Origin: WS-9 sp036274595
GTDB lineage: Bacteria; Eisenbacteria; RBG-16-71-46; SZUA-252
Length of the DNA: 64,000 nt
Direction: 5' to 3'
NCBI GenBank assembly: GCA_036274595.1
Contig: DASUFL010000082.1
Location: forward strand, 1 to 64,000
This document shows positions 42,119 to 49,443 of the stretch, one piece after another. Both the position numbers and the translations under genes were made by a program. The notes beneath the pieces are model-generated. The model did not search any database. It worked only from the letters and a program-made list of their open reading frames with translations, and was not told the DNA's origin. Each line of letters begins with the position of its first letter. Within the stretch, counting starts at the first letter, position 1.

Positions 42119-43408
42119 ATGCCGCGCTTTTCCCGCCGGAGCGAGCAGATCCCCTTTTCCCCCATCCGAACCATGTTCCGGCTGGCGGACGAGATGGAGC
42201 GGGCGGGCGGCGGGCCCGTGTTCCGGCTCCACGTGGGCGATCCCGACTTCACGCCGCCTCTGGGGGTGATCGAAGCGTCCTGCGACGCGCTTCGGAAGGG
42301 CAAGACCCACTACGCCCCGAGCGTGGGAATCGAGGATCTCCGGGTGGCCCTCGCCGAAAAGGCGCGCACGCGGAACGGGATCGCGGCGACCACCGAGCAG
42401 GTCATCGTCACTCCCGGGTCCACGCAGGCCCTCTTCGCTTCCATGGAGATCATGCTCGGCGCCGGCGACCAGATGCTCCTCCCCGCGATCTACTGGCCCA
42501 ATTACGTACAGCAGGTGCTCCTGATTGGAGCCCTTCCGGTCTTCTACCCGCTCGGGCGGGGCTACCAGCCCGAGCTCGACGCGCTCCGGCGGCACACCAG
42601 CAGGAAGCTCCGCGCGATCATGATCAACAGCCCGAGCAACCCGACGGGCGCCGTGTTCCCCGAGGCGACGCTCCGCGCCCTCTACGACTTCGCGCGCGAG
42701 CGAGACCTGTGGGTCCTGAGCGACGAAGCCTACGAGGACTACATCTTCGGCGGAGCGCACGTGTCGCCGGCGTCCTTCGAGCGGGATCTCCCCGAGGACG
42801 AGCGGCGCGTCTTCACCCTCTTCACGTTCTCGAAGTCGTACGCGATGACGGGCCTCCGCGTGGCGTGCATCGTCGCGCCGTCGACCCGCGCCGGGACGAT
42901 GCTCCGGAAGGTCCAGGAGCCGCTCGTCGCGAGCTCGGGCACGCCGATGCAGTGGGGCGCGCTCGCCGCTCTCGACCTTGGCGAGCGCGCCGGGATCGAG
43001 CGGATGCGGGAGACGTACCGGCGCCGCCGCGATCTCGCCATGTCGATCCTCGGCCCGGCGGGGCTCGCGGACTACGAGCCCGAAGGGGCCTTCTACATCA
43101 TGGCGGACATCTCGACGACCGGACTGACGGGGGACGAGTTCGCGCTGCGCCTTCTGAGCGAAGAGCGCGTGGCGGTGGCTCCGGGCTCCGGCTTCGCGCT
43201 CGTTCCGGAATATGCGCCCGACGGAACGCTGATGGACGAACCCACGGAGGCAGGGGCGCCGGAGTTCAAAACGCACCCAGGCGCTCGCTATCGCGTGCGC
43301 ATCGCGTTCTGCGTGTCGGACGAGGAGCTGCGCGAGGGTCTGGAGCGGATGGTGCGGATGGTGGGACGTCTGCGCCGCGGATCGCCCGCTCCGGCCGCCG
43401 TACGCTAG
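42119..43408 (+). CDS. Class I/II pyridoxal-phosphate aminotransferase (aspartate aminotransferase-like)
   Basis: 429 aa. VFRLHVGDPDFTPP is the usual opening of fold type I class I/II enzymes. GKTHYAPSVGIEDLRVALA, INSPSNPTGAVFPEATL (NPTG), VLSDEAYEDYIFGG (cofactor Asp/Tyr) and FTFSKSYAMTGLRVACI (Schiff-base Lys and cofactor-phosphate Arg) are all present. It ends with the conserved RIAFCVSDEELREGLERM. It most likely transfers amino groups among aspartate, tyrosine or similar amino acids and 2-oxoglutarate; exact substrate unresolved. Start at ATG 42119: 61 codons of upstream open frame lack family similarity. The stop at 43408 abuts the stop of convergent mgtC with no spacer. Confidence 0.9.
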   Translation: MPRFSRRSEQIPFSPIRTMFRLADEMERAGGGPVFRLHVGDPDFTPPLGVIEASCDALRKGKTHYAPSVGIEDLRVALAEKARTRNGIAATTEQVIVTPGSTQALFASMEIMLGAGDQMLLPAIYWPNYVQQVLLIGALPVFYPLGRGYQPELDALRRHTSRKLRAIMINSPSNPTGAVFPEATLRALYDFARERDLWVLSDEAYEDYIFGGAHVSPASFERDLPEDERRVFTLFTFSKSYAMTGLRVACIVAPSTRAGTMLRKVQEPLVASSGTPMQWGALAALDLGERAGIERMRETYRRRRDLAMSILGPAGLADYEPEGAFYIMADISTTGLTGDEFALRLLSEERVAVAPGSGFALVPEYAPDGTLMDEPTEAGAPEFKTHPGARYRVRIAFCVSDEELREGLERMVRMVGRLRRGSPAPAAVR

Positions 43409-43891
43409 CTAGCGCTCGTAGCTCTTCGGCTTCGCCTCGACGTGACGCTCGGCGCGCCCCACCACCGACAGGATGAGCCAGGCCGCGCCGATCCCGAGCG
43501 CGGCGACCGCGATGTAGCCCAGTCCCACCGCTACCCCCGCCGCCGCCGTCATCCAGATCCCGGCCGCGGTCGTGAGGCCCCGCACCTCGCGCTCCGCGGA
43601 GAGCTTGAGGATGGCGCCGCCGCCGATGAAGCCGATCCCGGTCGCGACGCCCTGGATGACACGTCCCACCTCGCCGATGGGGAACCCCATCTCGACCGGG
43701 ACCAGCACGAAGAGCGTCGCCCCCATCGATACGAGCATGTGCGTGCGAAGTCCAGCCGGCTTCCCGGTGTGCTCCCGCTGGATTCCGATGACGGCGCCGA
43801 GGACCGACGAGATCACGATGCGGATCACCGCGCGCACGAGGTGATCCATATCGGGGATGCCGCCGGCCAGCTCCCGGAGCAGCGTGCTCAT
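43409..43891 (-). CDS. mgtC: MgtC/SapB-family membrane protein
   Basis: 160 aa with about five hydrophobic helices. ISSVLGAVIGIQREHTGKPAGLRTHMLVSMGATL is family-defining (GxxIGxER...GLRTH..V..GA; residues about 29-62), and VATGIGFIGGGAIL is the second signature. MgtC proteins affect Mg homeostasis and, in pathogens, inhibit ATP synthase; in environmental bacteria the role is less clear. AAAGGAG precedes the ATG at 43891. The ATG overlaps the stop of the kinase fragment as ATGA, so translation may be coupled to it. Confidence 0.88.
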   Translation of the reverse strand: MSTLLRELAGGIPDMDHLVRAVIRIVISSVLGAVIGIQREHTGKPAGLRTHMLVSMGATLFVLVPVEMGFPIGEVGRVIQGVATGIGFIGGGAILKLSAEREVRGLTTAAGIWMTAAAGVAVGLGYIAVAALGIGAAWLILSVVGRAERHVEAKPKSYER

Positions 43892-44301
43892 ACCGTGTGC
43901 TCCTTTCGTGCCTCCGTCACCGGAGCCCCTGAGCATGGTAGAGGTGGGACTCGCTCGAAATGTAGCAGCAGGCGTAGCGCTCTGCGGTACGGTCGAATTG
44001 AAGCGAGTTGAAAGGACTCGCCCTCGAGAATCTCCGTCACGAGATAGGGCGCGCCGCTGGAGAATCCCACGTCGTGAAGCGTGACGATGTTCGGATGGTT
44101 GATCGCGCCCGCGGCGCGCGCTTCGGCTTCGAAGCGCTGCTGCCGCTCCGGATCGCCCGCCACGGCGTGCGGCAGCACCTTGACCGCGACCTCCCGGCCA
44201 AGGCGCGGGTCGCGCGCGCGATAGACCTCCCCCATGCCTCCGGCGCCGAGCGGGCCAAGGATCTCGTAGGGACCGAGGCGGGTGCCGTTGGCGAGCGTCA
44301 C
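43888..44301 (-). pseudogene. Truncated Ser/Thr protein kinase (N-lobe only)
   Basis: From GTG 44301 the frame encodes an intact kinase N-lobe: GPLGAGGMGEVYRARD, the ATP Lys in EVAVKVLP, the alpha-C helix RFEAEARAAGAINHPNIV and the hinge APYLVTEILEGESF. Similarity to the full kinase at 36479-38974 then stops abruptly near 44010. The remaining about 40 residues are unrelated, and catalytic loop, DFG and C-lobe are missing. The reading frame ends overlapping the mgtC start. It cannot phosphorylate; it is probably a deletion remnant whose promoter and start survive. An ATG at 44319 would add six residues. Confidence 0.75.
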
Positions 44302-44309
44302 AGGGCGGG

Positions 44310-44315
44310 AGAATA
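44310..44315 (-). promoter_or_regulatory. Candidate -10 element of the kinase fragment
   Basis: TATTCT on the minus strand, eight bases upstream of GTG 44301, with no Shine-Dalgarno between. If active it now drives mgtC. Confidence 0.4.
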
Positions 44316-44350
44316 GCATGCGGACGCCGCCGGACGCGGCACCCGAGGGA

Positions 44351-45112
44351 TCACGAGCGAGACTTCGTGAGGAGCTCGAGCGTGTGCGTGAGGAGCTGCT
44401 GGCCGCCCTCCGCGCCATGCCCCGGGACGACGACCTCGGCTTGGCGGTAGCGCTCCATGACGCGATGCATCGCGTCCGGCCAGGCCCGCGTGTCGGCGTC
44501 GGCGAGGTTGCCGAGGTTCGAGTCCAGCGACTTCACGGCGCAGCCGCCGAAGAGCACGCGAGCGGACGGCACCCAGACGACGATGTTGTCCGGCGAATGC
44601 GCCGGACCCGGATAGAACACCTCGACCGATCCCACCCACTCGGCGTCGCCGGGCTTCCTGAGTCCGGCCAGGCTGTCCGTCGGCATGGCGATCGCCACCG
44701 AAGCGGCCTTCCGGATCGTGAGCGGGTGGGCGAACACCGGGATCCCGCGCTGGCGGAGGAGATCGGCGCCCGCGATGCGGTCGGCGTGGGAGTGCGTCAC
44801 GATGGCGCGGCGCACCGGTAGCTTGATCTCCTGCTTGATCTCGTCGAGGAGCTCGGCTGTGAGCATCTCGCCCCAGGCCGTGTCGATGAGAACGAGACCC
44901 CCGCCCTCTTTCACCACGAGTCCGTTCGCGGGGATGACCGATCCGTCCGGAAAGACGTAGCGCGAGGTGTGAATCCAGACGCCGGGTCGGAGGAGGCGCA
45001 GCTCGACGGTGGACTTGGGTGGCGCCGCGGACTTCATGACCGCGTAGGTTGCTACCGGTTGCCCTGCCCCCACCAGGAACAGGGCGAGTACTGCTAGTGC
45101 CGCACGAAGCAT
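44351..45112 (-). CDS. Subclass B1 metallo-beta-lactamase
   Basis: 253 aa with a signal peptide (LRAALAVLALFLVGAGQPVA). All B1 zinc ligands are present: His107, His109 and Asp111 in THSHADR, His172 in PGPAHSPDN, Cys191 in FGGCAVK and His232 in VPGHG. Lys194, three residues after Cys191, and the Asn in LGNLADAD match the substrate-binding Lys224 and Asn233 of standard numbering. Layout and length match VIM/NDM-type enzymes rather than general MBL-fold hydrolases. It would hydrolyse beta-lactams, including carbapenems, in the periplasm. It starts 19 bp inside the end of the HAD gene and is the last gene of the tyrosine operon. Activity on drugs is inferred, not shown. Confidence 0.88.
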   Translation of the reverse strand: MLRAALAVLALFLVGAGQPVATYAVMKSAAPPKSTVELRLLRPGVWIHTSRYVFPDGSVIPANGLVVKEGGGLVLIDTAWGEMLTAELLDEIKQEIKLPVRRAIVTHSHADRIAGADLLRQRGIPVFAHPLTIRKAASVAIAMPTDSLAGLRKPGDAEWVGSVEVFYPGPAHSPDNIVVWVPSARVLFGGCAVKSLDSNLGNLADADTRAWPDAMHRVMERYRQAEVVVPGHGAEGGQQLLTHTLELLTKSRS

Positions 45113-45786
45113 GCGTCGAACCAAGAACGCACATCCTTTCCGATATAGTTCTCGACGACGAGGCCTGCACCCAGCTCGCGAAGGCGCTTCTCTTTCTCTC
45201 CTGAACCGATACCCACGAACCCCCAGCCTAGCTCTCCGGCAGTCGCTGCGTCGCACTCGCTGTCGCCTACCAGAAGTGTGGGTGCGCCTCCCGCCGCCGC
45301 GTGCGCCTTGGAGAAGATCTCGACCCGAGTCTCCCCCTCGTCCGCTGTCGCGTATAGCAAATCAACGGGCAGCCCGGCTGTGTCGAGTTTTAAGGTTGCC
45401 GACGGCCGCCAGCCACCCGTTCCAATGGCGACTCTGAGTCCTGCCGCCACACACGATTCGAGGAAGGCGGCCGCGCCTGTTATCGACGCAAAGCGGTCCG
45501 GTGCCTCGATGCGCTTCACCTCCAGGAGTCCGAAGAAACGGCAGCGGATTCTCTCGATGTCGTCAGTTGTCGGTTGCGAGCCACGATGGGTGGCCCAGAG
45601 CCATCGGGCTATCCCTGAGTCGGTCTGATGTAGTGCACCCCTCCAGTCAACAGCCTCACTATGAATCCCGAGCGTGGGCGCGACGGCAAGGCGATAGCAC
45701 TCATCGTCGACGTCGACCGTGTCGCACAACGTCCCGTCCAAATCGAACACGACGCACCCCACGGCCGGGGTCTTCATGGACACCAT
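45094..45786 (-). CDS. HAD-superfamily phosphatase
   Basis: 230 aa. GCVVFDLDGTLCDTVDVDDE holds the catalytic DxDGT, AIGTGGWRPSATLK is the motif II/cap region, and PTLLVGDSECDAATAGELGW is the motif IV acid pair typical of phosphoglycolate-phosphatase-like HADs. The cap inserted after residue 20 is helical (subfamily I). Substrate unknown. The ATG at 45786 shares one base with the stop of the upstream membrane protein (TGATG); a GTG three bases earlier is possible. Codon use is visibly less GC-rich than in neighbouring genes, which hints at a later arrival in the operon. Confidence 0.85.
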   Translation of the reverse strand: MVSMKTPAVGCVVFDLDGTLCDTVDVDDECYRLAVAPTLGIHSEAVDWRGALHQTDSGIARWLWATHRGSQPTTDDIERIRCRFFGLLEVKRIEAPDRFASITGAAAFLESCVAAGLRVAIGTGGWRPSATLKLDTAGLPVDLLYATADEGETRVEIFSKAHAAAGGAPTLLVGDSECDAATAGELGWGFVGIGSGEKEKRLRELGAGLVVENYIGKDVRSWFDACFVRH

Positions 45787-46190
45787 CACCGTGCCCGCTC
45801 CTCCCGGTAGACCAAGCGTCCGATGACGAGGAAGAGAAGATAGAGCGCCGCCGCGCCGAAGAGCGCCGCGGAGAGGAGCAGTCTCGGCAGGCGCTCCGCG
45901 CGGACGCGGTCCGAGTTGTTGAATCGGAGCCCTACGTCGCCCGCACCCAGGCTCACCGGGCGGCCTTCCTCGAGGATCTGGACCTGCCCCGCTTGGATCA
46001 GCTTCGCGAGCGGCTGCCCGTGAACGTAGATCTCGACCCGATCCGCGCTATCGGCGAGGGGGACGAGCATCGTGCGCGGGGTCCACCAGATGTCCGTCCG
46101 CCGGGTGAGCTCGCGGACGATGGGAAGCGCGGTCACGATCAGGACGGAGAGACTCATGGCGACCAGGGCGAGCCGTACGCGACGAGGCAT
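45786..46190 (-). CDS. Small membrane protein with periplasmic beta domain
   Basis: 134 aa. One helix at the N-terminus (LALVAMSLSVLIVTALPIV) and one near the C-terminus (LLLSAALFGAAALYLLFLVIG) flank about 65 residues containing RVEIYVHGQPLAKLIQAGQV and VGLRFNNSDRV. It looks like a bitopic hairpin with an exterior domain. GGAGGGAACG immediately before the ATG at 46190 decides this start over one at 46211. Overlaps the HAD gene by a base and follows the next membrane protein by 27 bp. Not recognised; function unknown. Confidence 0.6.
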   Translation of the reverse strand: MPRRVRLALVAMSLSVLIVTALPIVRELTRRTDIWWTPRTMLVPLADSADRVEIYVHGQPLAKLIQAGQVQILEEGRPVSLGAGDVGLRFNNSDRVRAERLPRLLLSAALFGAAALYLLFLVIGRLVYREERAR

Positions 46191-46217
46191 CGTTCCTCCC
46201 TCCGTGGGCATGGCGGC

Positions 46218-46616
46218 CTATTTCGTCAAGGTCGTGACGTCACGCTCGCGGGGGCTCTTTCCGAGAAGGGCGCCCGCCACCGCGCCGACGATGAATCCGA
46301 TCGGGCCGGTGATGAAGATCCCGAGGAGTGGACCTTGATTGGCATCGGGAGCCCACAGGAGCGGGCCGAAGAAACCGAGGAGAAAGCCCAGTCCCCCCAC
46401 GACGATCCCGCCCAGAAGCGCCCACTTGAGCCGGGCCTGCACCGTTCTCCATCCACGAATCACGAACCACCACCCGAGCCACGCCAAGGTCGCCGCGAGA
46501 GCGACGAGCATCGCGCCGATGAGATCGAATCCCTTCATCAGGCCCGCGATCCCCACGACGGCGTAGACGGTCAGCAAGGCCGCCACGATCGCGGCCACGA
46601 TTCGCAGGCGTTTCAT
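46218..46616 (-). CDS. Small polytopic membrane protein
   Basis: 132 aa with four predicted helices: LRIVAAIVAALLTVYAVVGI, LIGAMLVALAATLAWLGWWF, WALLGGIVVGGLGFLLGFFG and GIFITGPIGFIVGAVAGALL. The last two are Gly-rich, as in glycine-zipper channels or scaffolds, and the tail (KSPRERDVTTLTK) is charged. The ATG overlaps the flavin reductase stop as ATGA. Unrecognised; an internal gene of the tyrosine operon. Confidence 0.6.
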   Translation of the reverse strand: MKRLRIVAAIVAALLTVYAVVGIAGLMKGFDLIGAMLVALAATLAWLGWWFVIRGWRTVQARLKWALLGGIVVGGLGFLLGFFGPLLWAPDANQGPLLGIFITGPIGFIVGAVAGALLGKSPRERDVTTLTK

Positions 46617-47257
46617 TTCGGGAGCGCCGGCCTCGGCATCGCGAACACGCTCTCCTTCGTGACGCGCGTGTAGTTCGGCCCGCCGAGGCGGGCGATCGCG
46701 TCGATCGAGGCGGAGTCGACGCGGAGTCCGTTCAGGAGCGATTCCGCCACGTGGAAGAGCACGACTTCGCCGATGACGTAGTGGGCGCCGAAGGCCCCCT
46801 CGCCATGCTTCACGATCTGAAACAGCCGGCACTCCATCGCGATCGGACACTCGGCGGCGCGCCAGGGCTTCACGCGCACGCTGGGCGCCTTGGTGAATCC
46901 TGCCATCTCGAACTCGTCCACCTCGGGCGGGTAGTCCGCGGAGGCTTGGTTCATCCTCTCGCGCAGATTCCAGGGCGCGATGTGGACGACGTACTCCCCC
47001 GTCGCGCTCACGTTGTGGAGCGTGTCCTTGTCGCGTCCGGCGCCGCTCGTGACGGGAGCGAACACGAGCGACGGTGGATTGGCGCCGCCGGCGTTGAAGA
47101 AGGAAAACGGGGCGAGATTCGGCACCCCGGACACGGAGAGCGAGGAGACGAACGCGATCGGCCTCGGGACCACGCAGCCGGTGAGGAGCGCGTAGAGGTC
47201 GGCCGGAGGAACGGCCGCCGGATCGATCTCGCGGAGCTTCGGGAGCGCCCCGGTCAC
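46613..47257 (-). CDS. Flavin reductase-like (FMN-binding split barrel) protein
   Basis: 214 aa from GTG 47257. VVPRPIAFVSSLSVSGVPNLAPFSFFNAGGANPPSLVF (residues about 29-66) carries the pattern 'PRPIAlVst.d..G..NlAP.S.f......PP.v.f' of the DIM6/NTAB flavin reductase family that binds FMN. LHNVSATGEYVVHIA and HYVIGEVVLFHV are further family features. It may supply reduced flavin to a monooxygenase or serve as an oxidoreductase of its own. It lies 10 bp after hmgA in the tyrosine operon, but none of the standard pathway steps requires it. Confidence 0.85.
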   Translation of the reverse strand: MTGALPKLREIDPAAVPPADLYALLTGCVVPRPIAFVSSLSVSGVPNLAPFSFFNAGGANPPSLVFAPVTSGAGRDKDTLHNVSATGEYVVHIAPWNLRERMNQASADYPPEVDEFEMAGFTKAPSVRVKPWRAAECPIAMECRLFQIVKHGEGAFGAHYVIGEVVLFHVAESLLNGLRVDSASIDAIARLGGPNYTRVTKESVFAMPRPALPK

Positions 47258-47267
47258 GAGGGCGCGC

Positions 47268-48458
47268 TCACCCCGTGGCGCCCTCTCCCGTGAAGCTCTT
47301 CGGCGGCTCGAGCCAGGAGTAGGGGTAGCTCTTGTCGTCGTACGGCATGGCGTCGGTCGTGACGCGGAGCGGATAGAACGTGTCGAGCATCACGGCAAGC
47401 TCCTTCGTCTCCTTCGCCCCGATCGATGCCTCGGCCGCGCCCGGATGCGGTCCGTGCGGGATCCCCGACGGATGGAGCGTGAACGAGCCGACCTCGATGC
47501 CGCGCCGGCTCATGAAGTTCCCGTTCACGTAATAGAGGACCTCGTCCGAGTCCACGTTCGAATGGTTGTACGGCACCGGCAAGGCGTCGGGATGGTAGTC
47601 GTAGAGGCGCGGCACGAACGAGCAGACCACGAAGTTCCGCCCCTCGAAGCACTGGTGCGTCGGCGGCGGCATGTGGATGCGCCCCGTGATCGGCTCGAAG
47701 TCCTCGATGTTGAAGATGTAGGGGTACAGGTAGCCGTCCCAGCCCACCACGTCGAGCGGATGGAAGTCGAATTCGTAGGCCGTGATCTGGTCGCGCGCCT
47801 TGATCTGTACCTCGAACGTGCCCTTGTCGGTGAAGGTCTCGAGGCGCTCGGGCCTCCGGATGTCGCGCTCCGTGAACGGGGAGTGCTCGAGGAGCTGGCC
47901 GTACTCGTTCCGGTACCGCTTCGGCGTCTCGATGGACGACGCGCTCTCGATGACGAGGTAGCGCTGCGTCCCGGAGTCCGGATGGAACATGTACGTCGTG
48001 CCGCGCGGGATCACGATGTAGTCGCCCGGGCGGTAGTGGAGCTCGCCGAAGATGGTCTGGACGCGCCCCGTGCCCTCGTGGACGAAGTACATGTCGTCCC
48101 CCTGGCCGTTCCGGTAGAAGTACGTCATCTTCTGGTCCGGAACCGCGATCGCCATGGAGACGTCGTTGTTGTGGAGGAGTGTGACGCGGCCGCTCACCTG
48201 GTCGCCGCTCTTCTGAAGGCCCTTCGTCTTGAAGTGATGGTGGCGGAGCGTCTGCTCGTCGGCGTAGGTCACGCGGCAGTCCTGGATCTTCCGGATCTCG
48301 CGCGCCTGGGTCGGCATGTTGTGGTGATAGATCAGGGAGGAGCGCCCCGAAAAGCCTCGGGAGCCCATCAGCTGCTCCGTGTAGAGCTTCCCGTCGGGCC
48401 TGCGAAACTGGGTGTGCCGCTTGTGCGGAACGTTTCCCAGGGTGTGATAGATCGGCAT
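47268..48458 (-). CDS. hmgA: Homogentisate 1,2-dioxygenase
   Basis: 396 aa. It opens the homogentisate ring to maleylacetoacetate with a non-haem iron. The cupin-type fold is recognisable from LGNVPHKRHTQFRRPDG, GDDMYFVHEGTGRVQTIFGEL, PRGTTYMFH, DYHPDALPVPYNHSNVDSDE (an HxxxxxxE iron-site region) and TLHPSGIPHGPHPG, which holds iron-binding His residues. It is shorter than the about 440-residue human enzyme but matches bacterial ones lacking the long N-terminus. It lies between the hydrolase and flavin reductase genes, 9-10 bp from each. Confidence 0.93.
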   Translation of the reverse strand: MPIYHTLGNVPHKRHTQFRRPDGKLYTEQLMGSRGFSGRSSLIYHHNMPTQAREIRKIQDCRVTYADEQTLRHHHFKTKGLQKSGDQVSGRVTLLHNNDVSMAIAVPDQKMTYFYRNGQGDDMYFVHEGTGRVQTIFGELHYRPGDYIVIPRGTTYMFHPDSGTQRYLVIESASSIETPKRYRNEYGQLLEHSPFTERDIRRPERLETFTDKGTFEVQIKARDQITAYEFDFHPLDVVGWDGYLYPYIFNIEDFEPITGRIHMPPPTHQCFEGRNFVVCSFVPRLYDYHPDALPVPYNHSNVDSDEVLYYVNGNFMSRRGIEVGSFTLHPSGIPHGPHPGAAEASIGAKETKELAVMLDTFYPLRVTTDAMPYDDKSYPYSWLEPPKSFTGEGATG

Positions 48459-48467
48459 GCCTGCGCC

Positions 48468-49436
48468 TCAGACGATTCGATTGGTGAGGGCGCCGAGGCG
48501 CTCGATCTCGAGCGTCACCTCGTCGCCAGGGGAGAGCCAGCGATGCGTCTCCGTCCCGAGCTCGAGGATGCAGCCGCCCCCCACGGTCCCGGACCCGATG
48601 ACGTCGCCGGGGAAAAGATACACGTCCTGCGACGCCCTCGCAATCATCTGCCCGAACGTGAAATGGAGGTCGCGAGCGTTGCCGCGGGAGAGCGTGCGGC
48701 CGTTCACGCGCGCCTCCATGGCGAGGTCGTGCCGATCCCCCTCGCGGCTCGGCTCGAGCTCGTCCAGCGTGACGAGCGCGGGGCCGAGCGATGTCGCGAA
48801 ATCCTTCCCCTTCGCGGGGCCGAGCCCGACCGCCATCTCCTTGCGCTGCACGTCGCGCGCGCTCCAGTCGTTCAGGATCGTGAAGCCCGCCACGACGGAC
48901 CGCCAGTTCCCGGCGCGCACGTCGCGCGCTTCGTGCGAGATCACGCACGCGATCTCGAGCTCGTAATCCAGAGCCTCGGTCCAGGCCGGCTTCGTCACCG
49001 GCTCGCCATCGGCGACGAGCGCTCCGGGATTGCTGAAGTAGAAGGCCGGGAACTGATACCACTCCTCCGGCACCGTGAGGCCGCGCCGCGCGCGCGCGTT
49101 CTTCACGTGGGTCTCGAAGGCGTAGAAGTCGCGAAGACTGGGCGGGTGTGCGACGGGCGGGTGGAGCGTCACCGACGCTCGGGGGTGGATGGACTGCGTG
49201 AGGCGCTCCCTCAAGGGGCCGCTGAGTCCCGTGGCGCGAGCCACGGTCTCGCGGGCTACGAGAAGGCCGTGATCCCAGTTCGCGAGCAGAGTCTCCATCG
49301 TGGAGAGGAGCGCGGGATCGGATTCGGGCACGTCGAGCGCAGCCGCGGCGCGCCCCAGCTCGAGCACGGAGTCCTCGACGAGCGCCCCGAGGGCGCGCCC
49401 GGCCGTCCCCTCCGGGGAGAAGGAGACGAAGCGCAT
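48468..49436 (-). CDS. Fumarylacetoacetate hydrolase-family protein
   Basis: 322 aa. ARDFYAFETHVKNARARRG-like text near residue 110, DYELEIACVISHEARDV (metal-binding E-x-E), NDWSARDVQRKEM, GLGPAKGKDFATSLGPALV and GDVIGSGTVGGG are hallmarks of the FAH fold; the metal site is formed by the acids in 'DYELE' and the following loops. Placed between hppD and hmgA it should cleave fumarylacetoacetate to fumarate and acetoacetate. A maleylacetoacetate isomerase gene is missing from the operon, so either it is elsewhere or this enzyme acts on maleylacetoacetate. Shorter than canonical FahA (about 420 aa), as in many bacteria. Confidence 0.9.
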   Translation of the reverse strand: MRFVSFSPEGTAGRALGALVEDSVLELGRAAAALDVPESDPALLSTMETLLANWDHGLLVARETVARATGLSGPLRERLTQSIHPRASVTLHPPVAHPPSLRDFYAFETHVKNARARRGLTVPEEWYQFPAFYFSNPGALVADGEPVTKPAWTEALDYELEIACVISHEARDVRAGNWRSVVAGFTILNDWSARDVQRKEMAVGLGPAKGKDFATSLGPALVTLDELEPSREGDRHDLAMEARVNGRTLSRGNARDLHFTFGQMIARASQDVYLFPGDVIGSGTVGGGCILELGTETHRWLSPGDEVTLEIERLGALTNRIV

Positions 49437-49443
49437 GGAGGGG

